This document shows, piece after piece, positions 23,143 to 34,810 of a stretch of 64,000 nt of DNA. Position numbers and translations under genes: made by a program. Source of the stretch: Hofstenia miamia (lineage: Eukaryota; Xenacoelomorpha; Acoela); the NCBI GenBank assembly GCA_004352715.1, contig SCFE01000006.1, positions 95,149 to 159,148 of the forward strand. The letters are read 5' to 3'. The stretch's first letter is position 1, and every line of letters begins with the position of its first letter. The notes under the pieces are model-generated. The model worked only from the letters and a program-made list of their open reading frames with translations. It made no database searches and was not told where the DNA came from.

Positions 23143-24614
23143 GTAGACTGCCTTCGTCAGGAATATGGTGGTAATACATTAAAATTATGATGTAATGATC
23201 TTAGAATAACTTCGAGATGTTCATTTCATTTTGTCTATTAAATAGTTTCCCGTTATCTGTTATTTTCTTATTGAAAACAAAATGCCTACCAAGCTTAACT
23301 ATACTAAAACAATTCTTTTTTGTAAAAATCGTAAGCAACTTTTACATTTATTTCACTCAAAAAATAAGTACAATTGTACCCGTTGATTTTTATATTTTGC
23401 ATATATTAAATGTTTTTGCATTAGTTGATACGCATTTCTTAACTTATTTTGAATTTTGTTTCCAATATTATCTTATTTGAACATATATTTCACATTTTGT
23501 GCACTGATAAAGAATTATTTTTACCTTGTAATCTTCATAATTTAACACGCAAGTATAATTGAACCATACTTTTGGAGCAGCATACGTCAAGCAATACCAA
23601 TATCTTTTCAATAATGTTTAGGTGCAGCACTTGTTAGCCATTATTTAACTTAGCATCATTTTAGAATATATCTTAACGTTTTGCGACAAAATTTTATTGC
23701 GTTTTTTGCATCAATGTAATTTCTTATTTTGTTGAGTTCATTATAAAAAATTTGGTACTACGTTTTTCGACCAATTGTTACTAAGTAATGCATTTTTTGA
23801 TTTTATATATATTTTTTCAAATATTATATATATATATATTTATTTATACAAAGGTAAATATTTTTGACAATTTTGTATTTGTTTTTAAAAAAAGGTTGTC
23901 CTTAAACTCCATCTCAGAAGTATGTTGGACAGCAATATAAAATTCAATGAAACATTATAGTTTATAATTACGAAGAATGTTCATTGATGTCTCTGTAGTG
24001 ATGCACCAATTTGTTTGATGAAATATTAGTTGGTAATAATAATTTTGCGTCTGTCACCTTTATCGGCAGGTGTCTAGTCTTGTTGGTGTTTATATTTCAA
24101 AATATATATTTTTGATGAATTAACAGCTAATTATGTTTAGGCTAATAGAAATAATAAGTTAATGCAAATCCAAATAGAACACTTTTTTATTTTGTTTAAG
24201 AGCAGTATTGTTCACAGTGTAATATATTTCACATTTTTCAGAAACGTACATATTTGAAAAGAATTGACGGTAATTTTAAAAAACACTTTCAAATATTTGA
24301 AAGTAACACGTTTCTTTGAAAGTTTCAACTATAAAGGACTTATCACTTTCATAGGTTCACTTGTTAAAGAACTCTACAAATTTTTGATTTTTTTGTCTCG
24401 ACAAAACTTTAAACACATATTTATAAATTCATATTTGGTGATGGATTTTAACTTTGGAATTGAAAAAAGCAAAGCAAGTACATTAATAATCAGATTGCTT
24501 TCAAATTTGTTATTTTCAAATTTTTGTTAACACATTTTTTGTCAATAACCATCTCGCTAAATTTTTTTGTTTTAACTATAAAGTACGGCTTAGTTCATAT
24601 AAGTTCAGTTTTGC

Positions 24615-24664
<50 letters not shown>

Positions 24665-24689
24665 TATATATAAGATTGTAGTTAGTTGT
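23143..24689. other. AT-rich stretch with (TA)n
   Basis: Short AT-driven frames at 23217-23480 and 24264-24530 have no motif and are not called. TA tracts lie at about 23823-23840 and 24618-24661. The second abuts the 5' side of the LINE that follows. Confidence 0.5.
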
Positions 24690-24896
24690 CATCAGTGACG
24701 GTCGGTTTTCTCATCGCTCCCCACTGCAACTCAAATACTACAAATACTAGCTGTTAAAGCGGACAAGATTTTTGAATTACAACTGAAAATTACTTCTTGT
24801 GGCTCTGGTCAGAAAGGTACATTTTATATTATTTGCATTAAATTTTGATTGCACGTGATAACAGTGACTTAGTGTACCTGTTAAAATCTTTAAACA

Positions 24897-25193
24897 ATGC
24901 CTTTTTGCATACAATGTGGTAAAAGGCAATCAACACTTACAAATATGAGTGGAAATACAATGTGTTCACAATGCACAAATTTGCAATATATTTGATGAAA
25001 AAATCAAATGCACGATGTGTAAACACATTTTCTGTCTAACATGCACAAGAATAAACCAATCTATCTTAGAAATTTTGCAGGGAAAGGCACGATTTCCTGG
25101 ACTTGTGAAAATTGCATTTCAACGGATGATCCTGTAATTGAGGCGGATGTCTCTTACATAAGTACAGTAGTAAGGTTTAATGAAGAAAAGTAA
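24897..25193 (+). pseudogene. LINE ORF1 remnant with zinc ribbon and PHD-like finger
   Basis: The start MPFCIQCGKR is followed by MCSQCTNLQ, giving a CxxC...CxxC pair. After a frame change come KCTMCKHIFCLTCTR and WTCENC, which together fit the C4-HC3 order and the W-x-C-x-x-C ending of a PHD-like finger. ORF1 proteins with such fingers are known in CR1-group elements, where they are thought to bind nucleic acid or chromatin. Stops and at least two frameshifts make it non-functional. It precedes the reverse transcriptase remnant on the same strand. Confidence 0.6.
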
Positions 25194-25256
25194 ACGATGA
25201 GGAATTGAAATAACATGTGGTCAAAGAAGATTCTCGAACTGTTAGTGTGAAGAAAA

Positions 25257-26699
25257 TAAGGGACCTTTTAAGAAACATTAAGTGGTTTATCAGATATTCC
25301 CACATGGTTATATAAAAATTTTAATGAAACTCTGTCAGTAATATATGCAAAGATCTTCAATAAGTGTTTTGAGAGAAGAATTTATCCGGAAAAGTGGAAG
25401 AAAGCTTTGATGACAGCAGTGACGAAACCACAAATGAGATTGAAATAATTCCAGAAAGTTTAAAATTATTTCGTCCAATTACTGTAATGCCGGTTATTGC
25501 AAGAGTTATGGATAAGTGTTTCGTAGACCTACGCATGCAAAAAATGAAGGAGATCTCGGATCCATATCAGTTTGGGTATAAAGAGAACAGTGGGACAGTA
25601 GATATATTGTTATATACAATGCAACTTATATACACATGTCTAAACTTAGCGGATACTTCAATAGTTCATATTGTGTTCTTCGATTATTCTAGTGCATTTA
25701 ACACAATTTTACAAAACAAAATTATAAATAATATAGGCAAAACATCATCTTGGTTATCAGATTGGGTAAGGGAATATATGAAGGATTGGTCACAAAGAAT
25801 AAGATATGAAAAAGATAAATTTACTGAAGAAATTAGAATAGTTGTTGGTGTTCCCCAAGGAGGAACCTTGAGCGGAGTCTTATTCACTGAAAAAAACCAA
25901 TGAAATATCTAATGAGAGTTTGAATGCTGATAGAAGCATTGCTGATATTTCCAAGTACTCCGATGACATGAGAGTAATCGGAAAATAAGACACGAAACTG
26001 CGGATGAAGACCTTGAAGAATATAAAAGAACAGTAGAAAAAACCATTCAAGCTTCAGAAAAAAGTAATCTAAAAATGAATATTGCTAAGACTAAAGAACT
26101 AATTATTCCACACCCAAATATAAGAAAAGATTACCTGAAAAACATAATTAAGGAGAAAATTTTTTTCAGGAATAGCGAAATAGAATCAGTAAAGGCATTC
26201 AAATATCTCGGCATTTATATTGATAGTTCACTTTGCTGGAGTTCTCATGTTGATCATGTTAAAAAAGTAGCGAATCTCAGAGTTCGAAAACTTAATTATT
26301 TTATAATTTATCTAGATGAAAATGCTAAAATGTTTGTATATTAAACATATATTTTGCCTATATATATATATATGTATGCAGCTGAAGTTTATGTTCCAGG
26401 CCTATTAGAAATTAAAAAAAAAATTGAGGAAGCTAATTAAATTATATTCGAAAATAACGGACATAAAGAAAGCTGTACTGATTGAAGAAGTGAATAGTGA
26501 ATTCAGAAAAAAATTTATACGAACTGTAACAAAGATCAAAGAACATAAACAACATGTGCTTCATAACGTTATTCCTATATCAACAACAAAGACACGATGC
26601 AAAATAACATTTCCAAAGGTTCACTCAGTGCAATTTAAGAAATCGTTTGCATATACTGCATGTAGTTATATCTTGTACGGGACCTGCCCGAATTTCCTA
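25257..26699 (+). pseudogene. LINE reverse transcriptase (ORF2) remnant
   Basis: Conserved RT blocks appear in order. They are IPTWLYKNF and YPEKWKKALM (fingers, about 25300-25410), LFRPITVMPV, FFDYSSAFNT (block A with the first catalytic Asp, about 25678-25707), VGVPQGGTLSGVLFT (block B, about 25845-25888) and the catalytic YSDD (25956-25967). Then come NIAKTKELII, FKYLGIYIDSSLCW (thumb) and a C-terminal tail. Stops or frameshifts near 25436, 25902, 25988 and 26342 break it into at least four pieces. It lies on the plus strand downstream of the ORF1 remnant. It is a dead copy of a CR1/L2-like element. Confidence 0.85.
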
Positions 26700-26789
26700 T
26701 AAAAATTTGTCACATTACTTTTTACAAACAACTTTTTTGTTTTGTACAGGAATTAAAGCGGACATACATACATATATATATATTATATT

Positions 26790-26892
26790 NNNNNNNNNNN
26801 NNNNNNNNNNNNNNNNNNNNNNNNNNNNNNNNNNNNNNNNNNNNNNNNNNNNNNNNNNNNNNNNNNNNNNNNNNNNNNNNNNNNNNNNNNNN
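26790..26892. other. Assembly gap (103 N) inside (TA)n
   Basis: The gap is flanked on both sides by TA repeats (26773-26789 and 26895-26937). The assembly evidently broke on the microsatellite. Confidence 0.97.
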
Positions 26893-26930
<38 letters not shown>

Positions 26931-27167
26931 TATATATAAGGGTTGCCCATATTTTGGTAATGTTTGAAAAATTAAACAATCTGATGTGGTGCAGTTTTGC
27001 TCAAAAATCACTGTGCAAATAATTTTTTTCCAATCGGTTGAATTTTACATCCCTCAAAGTGATGAAGTCTTGACTAAAACTTGCCATAATTACGAGAATC
27101 TTCTGCTTCCAAAGATTTTCCAAATATGTAATTTTTTAAATTTTGAAGATAAAGCATCTCTGCCAGG

Positions 27168-28373
27168 AAAGTTGGATTTTTGTTATACCTGTTGACGGTG
27201 TTAAATTGGCCTACTAGGGAGCACTGAGAAACCCACAGAGATTATTTCAGTGAAGAGTTCTTAGATAATTGGTTATAGTTAATCAAGTGTTGGAAACCGC
27301 CAGTGATTAATTCCTCGCGTATTTATTATCCATAAAGGGATTCAGGTGAAGCCACTTTCTTAAAAATCAGGATGAAAGCTTCAGACAATGTATGCACATA
27401 ACAACAAATTTTTTTGACATCATTTTGAAAGAACTTTTCATTTTACAAAAGTACATGAAAATGCAAAGATAGAATTTGCAGTGACCGGCTTGCTCAGCGG
27501 TTAATAGTGATAATAAAATGCATGATTTTCTACTTTACCTGCATTTTGCCATTCAGAATTTTTTATTGTCCAAATCCGGTGTTTAAATTTTTGTCAAGGT
27601 TTAGTAGCAACAAATTTCTTTAATGTCTTAATATTATTTTTAGTAACAAGAGTTGCAATACGTTCATTATATCGAACTTAGGTTTCATGTATTGGATTGG
27701 TAATACATTAGAATATATTTCACAACATGATATATTTTGGTCTAAGCGACCAAAATTTTGTCTATAGACTCCAAATACTGATTGGACTTTATAATTTTTG
27801 GCCACCGCTCCGCATTGCAAATATACTACTGCTACCTGAAGGCTAGGGCTTTCTTGATACAGATAATATTTAGATTTTACCAAAATACATCGCATAAACG
27901 CACTCATTGTTCTACATTGAATTTATTGTAGTATAGATAACGTACATACTCTTAGGTTCTGAAAATCTAAATAATTCCAGTGTCCGCTTCTCAGCCGAAC
28001 TGTCCGCAAGGCATTTTCTGCAAGACCTCTTTCTCCTAAAGATTTTACATTTGCAAAAGATGCTGTTGAAGAGCATGTGGTTTTGAAAGAAGCAAGATTT
28101 GACAAATTTATCTGGAATCTTAACCTGCAAGGACAATTTGCATACTTTTATTAACAGTTCAATTTTTGAATATAACTTTCTTACTCTTTAATCTTTTGTG
28201 TTTTCTTTCCTCAACTTTGAGAAAATATCCGTATTGATTTGCAAATATCAAATTCTGGGTGTCGGTTGAAACCGATCAAAATTCTGGAAAAATAGACCGG
28301 TTGACCAGCCCGTTACAGCCGGATTAGGAAAAACATGCCCGGTTAACGAAAATCCTGACCGGTTCCAACTCTG
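27168..28373. mobile_element. hAT element (hAT-E) nested in hAT-F
   Basis: The right end is clear: on the reverse strand it starts CAGAGTTGGAACCGGTC at 28373, with ACCGGT and CCGGTT iterated over 28260-28370. The following 8-mer ctgccaag (28374-28381) is matched by ctgccagg (27160-27167), after which AAAGTTGGA could be a damaged CAGAGTTGGA left end. The left boundary is therefore tentative. It contains the exon-like segment at 27950-28124. Confidence 0.5.
27950..28124 (-). CDS. Exon-like segment inside hAT-E
   Basis: On the minus strand the acceptor TTGTCCTTGCAG precedes a 175-nt segment that is open for 58 codons in one frame and ends at a donor-like AGA|GTATGT (27950/27949). Composition is richer in GC than the surroundings and the peptide is unbiased (for example SLGERGLAENALRTVRLRSG). 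I do not recognise it. A second frame is also open over the same bases, so coding is not proven. It could be part of the element's own gene or a captured host exon. Confidence 0.35.
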
Positions 28374-28486
28374 CTGCCAAGTATGTAACCCATAATACTT
28401 TTACATGTCGGCAGATTTAGAGTAAAATGTAAAAGTTCAAATTATAGTGCAACATCGCACATTAAGAAAAGAAGCACCAGTAAATA

Positions 28487-28556
28487 CAGTGGCGTACGCA
28501 AGAAGGGATGTGGTGGAATGTCTCCCCCTCGTCAGAAAAACCTGCGTACGCTCCTG
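28487..28556. mobile_element. 70-bp hAT-type mini-MITE
   Basis: The left end CAGTGGCGTACGCA (28487) and the right end TGCGTACGCTCCTG (28556) are inverted repeats of the CAGTGGCGTA hAT type. They are flanked by gtaaata on both sides (28480-28486 and 28557-28563), a 7-bp match that may be an 8-bp duplication with one edge change. No coding capacity. Confidence 0.7.
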
Positions 28557-28871
28557 GTAAATATATATTTGCAGATTGACAGCCTTTATTTTGTCGCAGT
28601 GACTTTATAAATGACGTAGTGAATTTCTAAAAACTCCTAAGAAATTCTATCCATGATAATTTGTTGATTTCGTCTCTAAGCGCTGGAAGTAACACAAAAT
28701 GTAATCACATTATGTTTGGCAATTTTGAGAGCAAAACGTCATCGCTTTTGAAAAGTTTCTAAAATTCAACCGATTTGAAAATTTGTTGCCACGGTGATGT
28801 TTTAGCAAAACTGCACCACATCAGGTTGTTGAAACGCAAATTTTCAAACGACAAAAATATGGACAGCTCTA

Positions 28872-31050
28872 ATATACACGTTGTTTGAATTAATTTTAAA
28901 GCACAATTTTCAAATTGCTTCAGATTCTTCTGCATTACCAATTCTTTTCGAACAGTACCCAATGTCATCTGAATCAAAATTAACATATTCAAATACCATA
29001 TTAATTACACAAGCGCATCAAATTAGTTTTAGAATGTTCTTACATAATCTCTTGAATTGCATTTCAAATATAAAAAAATTCAAATTTAGATGATAAAGTG
29101 CATTTTAGAAACGTATTTTTCTGCGTTTTTTGAAGGGCTTATCTTTGTTGGGTTATTATTCACTCAAATTGATAATAGCTAAGGTGCCTCGTTATCCGAA
29201 ACCTTTAACCACGCTCCTGTTGTTAGCTGAATTACATACCCTTTCAAATGTGTTTTGAACTTTTTAAACATGCACTCATTTATTTAGTTTACAATCAAAT
29301 TCACAATTTGTGAATAGAATCTTGAAATCAAAATTCTTCTTGAAAAAGGTCTCATTTAATAGTGACCTTTCCGTGCACTTGTTTAAATTAGTCTTCGTAT
29401 ACAGTGATCATTAAGAACAGCGAAAAAAAATTAGAAGCAATTGGCTCAACTGGCCCATTACCTTTACATTCAAAGCAAATATTTAAAGCGCTTCAATGAA
29501 TTTGCCTCCTTTAATAATGCTAAGAATGATTTTTGCAAATAATTAGGTTAATATTATTTACTGAATTATAAATTAAAGTACTGTTGATCAATTCCCCCTC
29601 AGTACTAGCAAGTTCTAAACCAAATTTATCCAATATATTGCCGAGTCGATTGAACCAATCAGTTAATCTTTCAATATACCCTAGTTTAAAATCAAGACCT
29701 ATTATGCATACACTTATTATTTCGGTTGAGTACAATGCCTAAAAATTATTTTACAACTGTTCTAATAGAAAAAAAATTTGTACCTCTAAAAATCAATTTT
29801 TACACTGCAAGATCTTAAATTCAAAGTTTATTCAATTTTTATTAGTAGGCAAAGCCATGATAAAACTTTCTCAATGAATTTAACATTAATTTTTTGAATG
29901 AATAACAATTTCCAATATTACTAGCGTTATTTTGTTAATCCAAACGGTGAAAATAATGCAAGCAGTCTCGTCTAGTAACTCCTCGGAACACTTATCAAGC
30001 ATCAACATCAAACGAAAGCATTTGGAAATCGTGAAGGAGTACTGCGCAAATCTAGTTGTTCACTTAATTTGGGGATATTTTCATACGTTCTTCTGCATTC
30101 TAATAGCAATACATTATGACTTTCGCCAACGCGTCACAAACTGTTCAATATTTTCGTCTAAATTGCTTATTAATTTCACTTTGGAAGGCCAAAAGTCTCA
30201 ATATTTCAATCATAACATGTTACTAGTATCAATCACATTAATTTAATCTTTGTAATTTATGTAAACACATCATACAAAAATCGTAAAAATCCAATGAAAA
30301 AAATTTCAACCTTGAAAAAATACTCATAGCTGCCGTAAGAATGATATTTCTATCCTCATCCTCAATCCATTACCATGTAATTTTTATGGGGACTCCCAGG
30401 CAGTCCGCATCCCGATACAAAGTCTATGAAAATCAAATCAAATCCCCACTTGTGAAAAATGTTATCGAAAATGACAAATTAAAGTACAAGCCTAGTAAAT
30501 GAATAAGTAAATGCAAAAATACAACGGCATAATTTGATGAAATTAACTCAATTTTGAATTAAATACAATGAATATATGCTATGCATTGTTTTTGGATAAC
30601 TATATCAACTTGGAAAATTTAGTGATTTGTATCGCATTGAATCCTCAGGAAATGAAGACTGAGATTTTATTTACATAACCAACTGTCATAACTACCTAAA
30701 TTGGTTTTCTGCACATCCTAGACACACTAATATAAATTACTATATTGTTTAGTCAAGAGAACTTACAGTTTTACATCCGATGAAAATAGGAAAAAAGGAA
30801 AAATTCCAAGAATTGAAAGAGTTCATAAAAAATATTTATATCCAGAATATATTGTAAGCGAAGGTATAAAATTTCATTAATGCAAAACCAGTAAGTTATT
30901 CTATTAAAATAAGTCAATATTGTGGTACCATATAGTCAAAAATTAGAATAAACATGTAGCATATGCATTTAACTATAAGCTGAAAATAACCAGGTTAAAA
31001 ACGTGTTTACCAACTATAGAATAATAAAGTCATTTAACTAGACAACAAAT
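28872..31050. other. Non-coding stretch with weak exon candidate
   Basis: Largely featureless AT-rich DNA. On the minus strand, 29738-29520 gives 72 open codons after an acceptor TAATTTTTAG (peptide includes YIERLTDWFNRLGNILDKFG) and ends in a stop. This may be a terminal exon but is not recognised. A 104-codon plus frame at 29932-30246 has no motif. A (TA)n tract lies at 31050-31070. Confidence 0.3.
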
Positions 31051-31084
31051 ATATATATATATATATATATCTCTTGTAGCATTG

Positions 31085-31215
31085 TCTATGCTCAATGACA
31101 TTAAAATCCCGCGAACTTCTAGGCCAATCAGTTCAAATACAATTAAAATGCTTTCTTATATATTCTAATGTGAATTTTTCCCTATCTGCTGGAGCGCCAT
31201 CTTGCAATTGAACAC
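31085..31215 (-). pseudogene. Tc1/mariner-superfamily transposase C-terminal remnant
   Basis: The minus-strand translation reads LQDGAPAD, FTLEYIRKHFNCI, a stop, then DWPRSSRDFNVIEH. This is the LQDGAPAH...WPxRSPDxNxIEH order of the second and third catalytic acidic residues in the Tc1/mariner superfamily. One in-frame stop and several changes (APAD for APAH, SSRD for SPD) mark it as dead. The part upstream, 31216-31501, is open in the same frame but not recognisable. A (TA)n tract lies immediately beyond the remnant. Confidence 0.6.
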
Positions 31216-32353
31216 CAATCTGTATTCTTGGAAAATATCTCGGATTTATCATATGTGATTTGTATATAGGCAAAATTCGCCGGATTTTAATTTTATTGAG
31301 CATGTTTGGGCAATGATACAAGAGGGGGTTTTTAAGGAGCCACTTAGACAAAATCGAGCAAAACTTATTGAGAGAGCACAAAACCATTGGAATCTCTTTA
31401 TTCCATGCGGAAAAAAAATCTTTTGCGCAAATTTGAAATAAATCAAAACATGTTTGGGGATTCCTCAACTGTGCAGATTTCAATACATCATTGGCCAACA
31501 AGACAAGTCCCTCGGTGTTCAGCGGCTGTGATGGTTGAAGAAAAAATATTTTACAAGAATGACTGTAGCAGCAGAATTCTGAAAATCAATTTTCGTTATA
31601 AATAAATCTTTGAGAATCGACAAAATTGAATTTATTATTTTTTACGTAAATGATAACCTTGTTTTAAGCTTTTGTTTTTTATTTAGATTTAAATTTTTAA
31701 AAATTCAAATGCAGTTTCATTTTTTTATTTATTTATTTATTTAATTCTTTTGTTTCTTACAAATCATTTGATTAACACTTATGAAGAATTAAAACAATAG
31801 ATAGAAGTTAACTTGGTTCTAAAAAAATACTTTGTTTTGTTTTCGAAAGTGTATTGTCATTGAGGATATAAATTGTTGGTTTTCATTGTTCAATAGCTTT
31901 GTTCTATAGTTTGATAAGTAGTTGGATCTTCTTCGTTTTAGTGAAATTTTTAATGATTTTTTAAATTTATTGAAATTTCGTTCTTTTTTAAGATCTGGAT
32001 GGAGTTTTTCTCATAAATCAATTGTAAAATTGGTAAATGATTTTTCAAAGATTTTCTTTTTAAATTTGATTTTGTGATAAGTCTTAGTCCGCTTGTGTAT
32101 ATTTTTCTGTAATTCTACTGAAGGTCTTTTCCTAAATAGTAAAAGGTAATTTAATTTTAATAAGTATTCTAATAATTCGATATTATGATTTTCTAATATT
32201 TTACTTTGATCGTTTTTACTGCAGATTGTATTAATTGCCCAATTAAAAAACTTTTTTAAGCTTTTTAAATATTTTCTTGGTAACATTGGTAAATAAAAAA
32301 GAAGAATATGAAAAATGTAACAGTATAAGAGATCTTAGTAATACAATCCTCCA

Positions 32354-32435
32354 CTTCATTGGTAATATATGTTGAATCTTTGTTAGCAATTTAGCTTCAT
32401 TGGTAATATATGTTGAATCTGTGTGAGCAATTTAG
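32354..32435 (+). repeat. 41-bp tandem duplication within the LINE
   Basis: CTTCATTGGTAATATATGTT occurs at 32354 and again at 32395. The two 41-bp units differ at about three positions. It lies in the C-terminal part of the LINE reverse transcriptase region. Confidence 0.85.
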
Positions 32436-32679
32436 CTCCATGGGCCATTTTCTTCGTAGTTGTATTAATCTGATATGTAAATTTAAGTTCATTGTCAATT
32501 TCAATACCAAATATTTAATTTTCTTAGTTTCATAAATCATATTTTTTTCAATATATATTGATTCTAATGGTTCACTTTTTCCATTTTTTATTCTTTATAA
32601 TCATAAATGTAGTTTTTTCAATAGTTAATTTCATCATATTCTGTTCAAAAAATTTCTTTACTTTAATTATATGTTCTTG

Positions 32680-34800
32680 GAAAATCTTTATTTTGGATGT
32701 CTATAATAGAGCATCATCTGCAAATTGAATGCATTTGCCTTCAATGAAGTTATTAATATCATTTACATATAGATTGAAAAGTACTGGTCTAAAACTGATC
32801 CTTGTCGCACTCCATTATTTATTAATATTTGTTTTGACGATAAATTGTTTACTTTCACGTATTGTGAACGATCAAATATATATGATTTCAGAAATTGGAT
32901 TGATGAACCACTAAAATTATAAATTTCTCTTAGTTTTTGAATTAGTAAATCATGATTAATTGAATTAAAGACTTTTGATATATCAAATGAAGCAATATAA
33001 ACTTTTTTCATCTTTGTCTAATTTTCTACGCCAGTCATCTATTGTTTCAATTAATGCATAATTTGTTGATAATCCTTTTCTAAAACTAAATTGCTGCGTG
33101 CTTTAAAGTTTATTCTTTTTTCAATGTAGATCGTTAATAGTTGATATATGAGTTTTTCAAAAATTTTGCTTATTCCTGAGAGAATAGATAATTCTCTGTT
33201 TTCTCATTATTGCCCTTTTTAAATGGGAATACCTTCAGCCATTATTAATTGCTTAGGGAAATAGGAATAGTAAATACATTCATTGAAGAGATCACACTAT
33301 GGTCTTGCTAGTACATATAGAGCGTTTTTTAAAAATCATAGAGGATAGTAACTTGGGCCTTTTGATTTACTTGTTTTTATCATTTTTGAGCATTTACAAA
33401 AATCATGAAGTGAAACATTTAAATTTAAAAGATGAGTCATTCAAATTTATGTTTTGATGGAATTGAATTTAGTAATTTCTTTAATAGAATCTTCATCTTG
33501 AAATTTACCAAGTTTCACAAAGTGTTCATTCATAATATTTGCAATTTAAATGCTTTTTTCAATGATTTTTCCTTCATTGCTAACTAGACATTTTATATCA
33601 TTGTACTTTTTTTCTTTGATAAATTTATTGATGTATAGCCATTTTCTTGCTAAATTCTTTCCATCATTAAGTTCATATTTTAATTTATTAAATACACTAT
33701 TTCTTAATTTTTTGTATTTTTTGAGATTTTCTGGACATCTATTTTTACAATAGTTTGCATAAAGCTTATGCTTTTCTTTAACTAACTTTAGTTTCTTTTG
33801 AAATCCATATCTTCCACTTTACAAATGGAATTTGATTTTGTTTCTTAATTTTAGTTATTGGAAATGTTTGTCGTACAACATATCGACTCTTTGTTATAAA
33901 TTCTAAATTTTCATCAATTGATTGAAAGTTGTAGAAACATGTCCAAGTCTATCGATAAATTGTTTCTCTGATAATGCTTAGTTGAATAAATAAAAATATT
34001 ACTGCTTTGTTTCAAGAAACATTTACTTTCGTTTTTGGTAAAAATATAATCAAATTAAATGATCAGACAATGGACCATCTAAGACAAATGCTTCATAATT
34101 TGATATTTCAGAAGCAATACATATCATGTAATCAATTAATGTTCTACTGCTTATGTGAGTTGGTGTCATGTTATTTAATACGTCCATGTTAAAAATATCT
34201 ATTAGGTAGTGAATATTATTACATTCGTTTTGGTTTAATTAGTTTTGGTTATAATCTCCCATTATTATGATCTTCTTTCTTTCAGTGTAAGCCCTGGAAA
34301 GTTTTTCGTGTAAAATTTCTTGAAATTTAATAAGTGCTTGTTTTTTATTACAATAACTAATATTGAATAAAATTATTTATTGGTTTATTTNNNNNNNNNN
34401 NNNNNNNATATCTATTAGGTAGTGAATATTGTTACATTCGTTTTGATTTAATTAGTTTTGGTGATAATCTCCCATTTTTATGATCTTCTTTCTTTCAGTG
34501 TAAGCCATGGAAAGTTCTTCGTGTAAAATTTCTTGAAATTTAATAAATGCTTGTTTTTATTACAATAACTAATATTGAATAAAATTATTTATTGGTTTAT
34601 TTTTAGTTGTATCCATAAGCTTTCAAAATTTTGATTAGTTTTATTTATAGCGATTCTTAGTTTCGGCGAAAATTTCTTGGGTACTAATAATAACCCCCAC
34701 CCACCTCTAAGTTTGTCAGATTTGTTTAGATTTCTATCTTTTGTGAATAGTTTGAAATCTTCTTTAAAAATTAGTATTGCATCATTGTATTTCAACCATG
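32680..34800 (-). pseudogene. LINE ORF2 remnant: APE endonuclease and reverse transcriptase
   Basis: The endonuclease part gives KLFTKDRNLN, RGGWGLLLV (34795-34589), MGDYNQN (34262-34242) and LDGPLSDHLI (about 34075-34046). The GDxN and SDH motifs are the catalytic and phosphate-contacting motifs of APE-type endonucleases. The RT part gives FSFRKGLSTNYALIETIDDW, then FDISKVFNSINHDLL (block A, about 32985), NNGVRQGSVL (block B, about 32805) and the catalytic FADD (32724-32713). Block B reads VLDQYF rather than LGPxLF because of a frameshift. Many stops make it non-functional. The 34195-34390 and 34408-34602 duplication repeats the GDYN region. Confidence 0.8.
34195..34602 (+). repeat. About 195-bp direct duplication across a 17-N gap
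   Basis: The block 34195-34390 recurs at 34408-34602 with about 5 percent differences, separated only by the 17 Ns at 34391-34407. It lies within the endonuclease region of the minus-strand LINE. The two copies could be two haplotypes or overlapping contig ends that were not merged. The differences exclude a simple identical overlap. Confidence 0.85.
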
Positions 34801-34810
34801 TTTCTGTGAT

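Larger units (their letters stand above)
24690..26720 (+). mobile_element. CR1/L2-like non-LTR retrotransposon, internally deleted
   Basis: A 5' leader is followed by an ORF1 remnant with zinc-binding motifs (24897-25193) and, almost directly, by the reverse transcriptase region and C-terminus (25257-26699). The apurinic endonuclease domain normally between them is missing. The C-terminal order (FKYLGIYID, then HVLHNVIPIS and an FKKSFAYTA segment) is like CR1/L2-clade elements. The 5' side touches a (TA)n tract. The 3' end is not sharply defined. Confidence 0.75.
26938..28871. mobile_element. Long-TIR hAT-like element (hAT-F) holding nested insertions
   Basis: The left arm from 26938 (AAGGGTTGCCCATATTTT) matches the reverse complement of the right arm ending at 28871 (TAGAGCTGTCCATATTTT). 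Similarity continues inward through CTGATGTGGTGCAGTTTTGC and CGGTTGAATTTTA for well over 100 bp, with small indels. The terminal YAGRGYTG pattern fits hAT ends. No clean target duplication is visible, since the flanks are low-complexity TA. Inside it lie a nested hAT (27168-28373) and a 70-bp MITE (28487-28556); without these it is about 0.65 kb. Confidence 0.6.
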
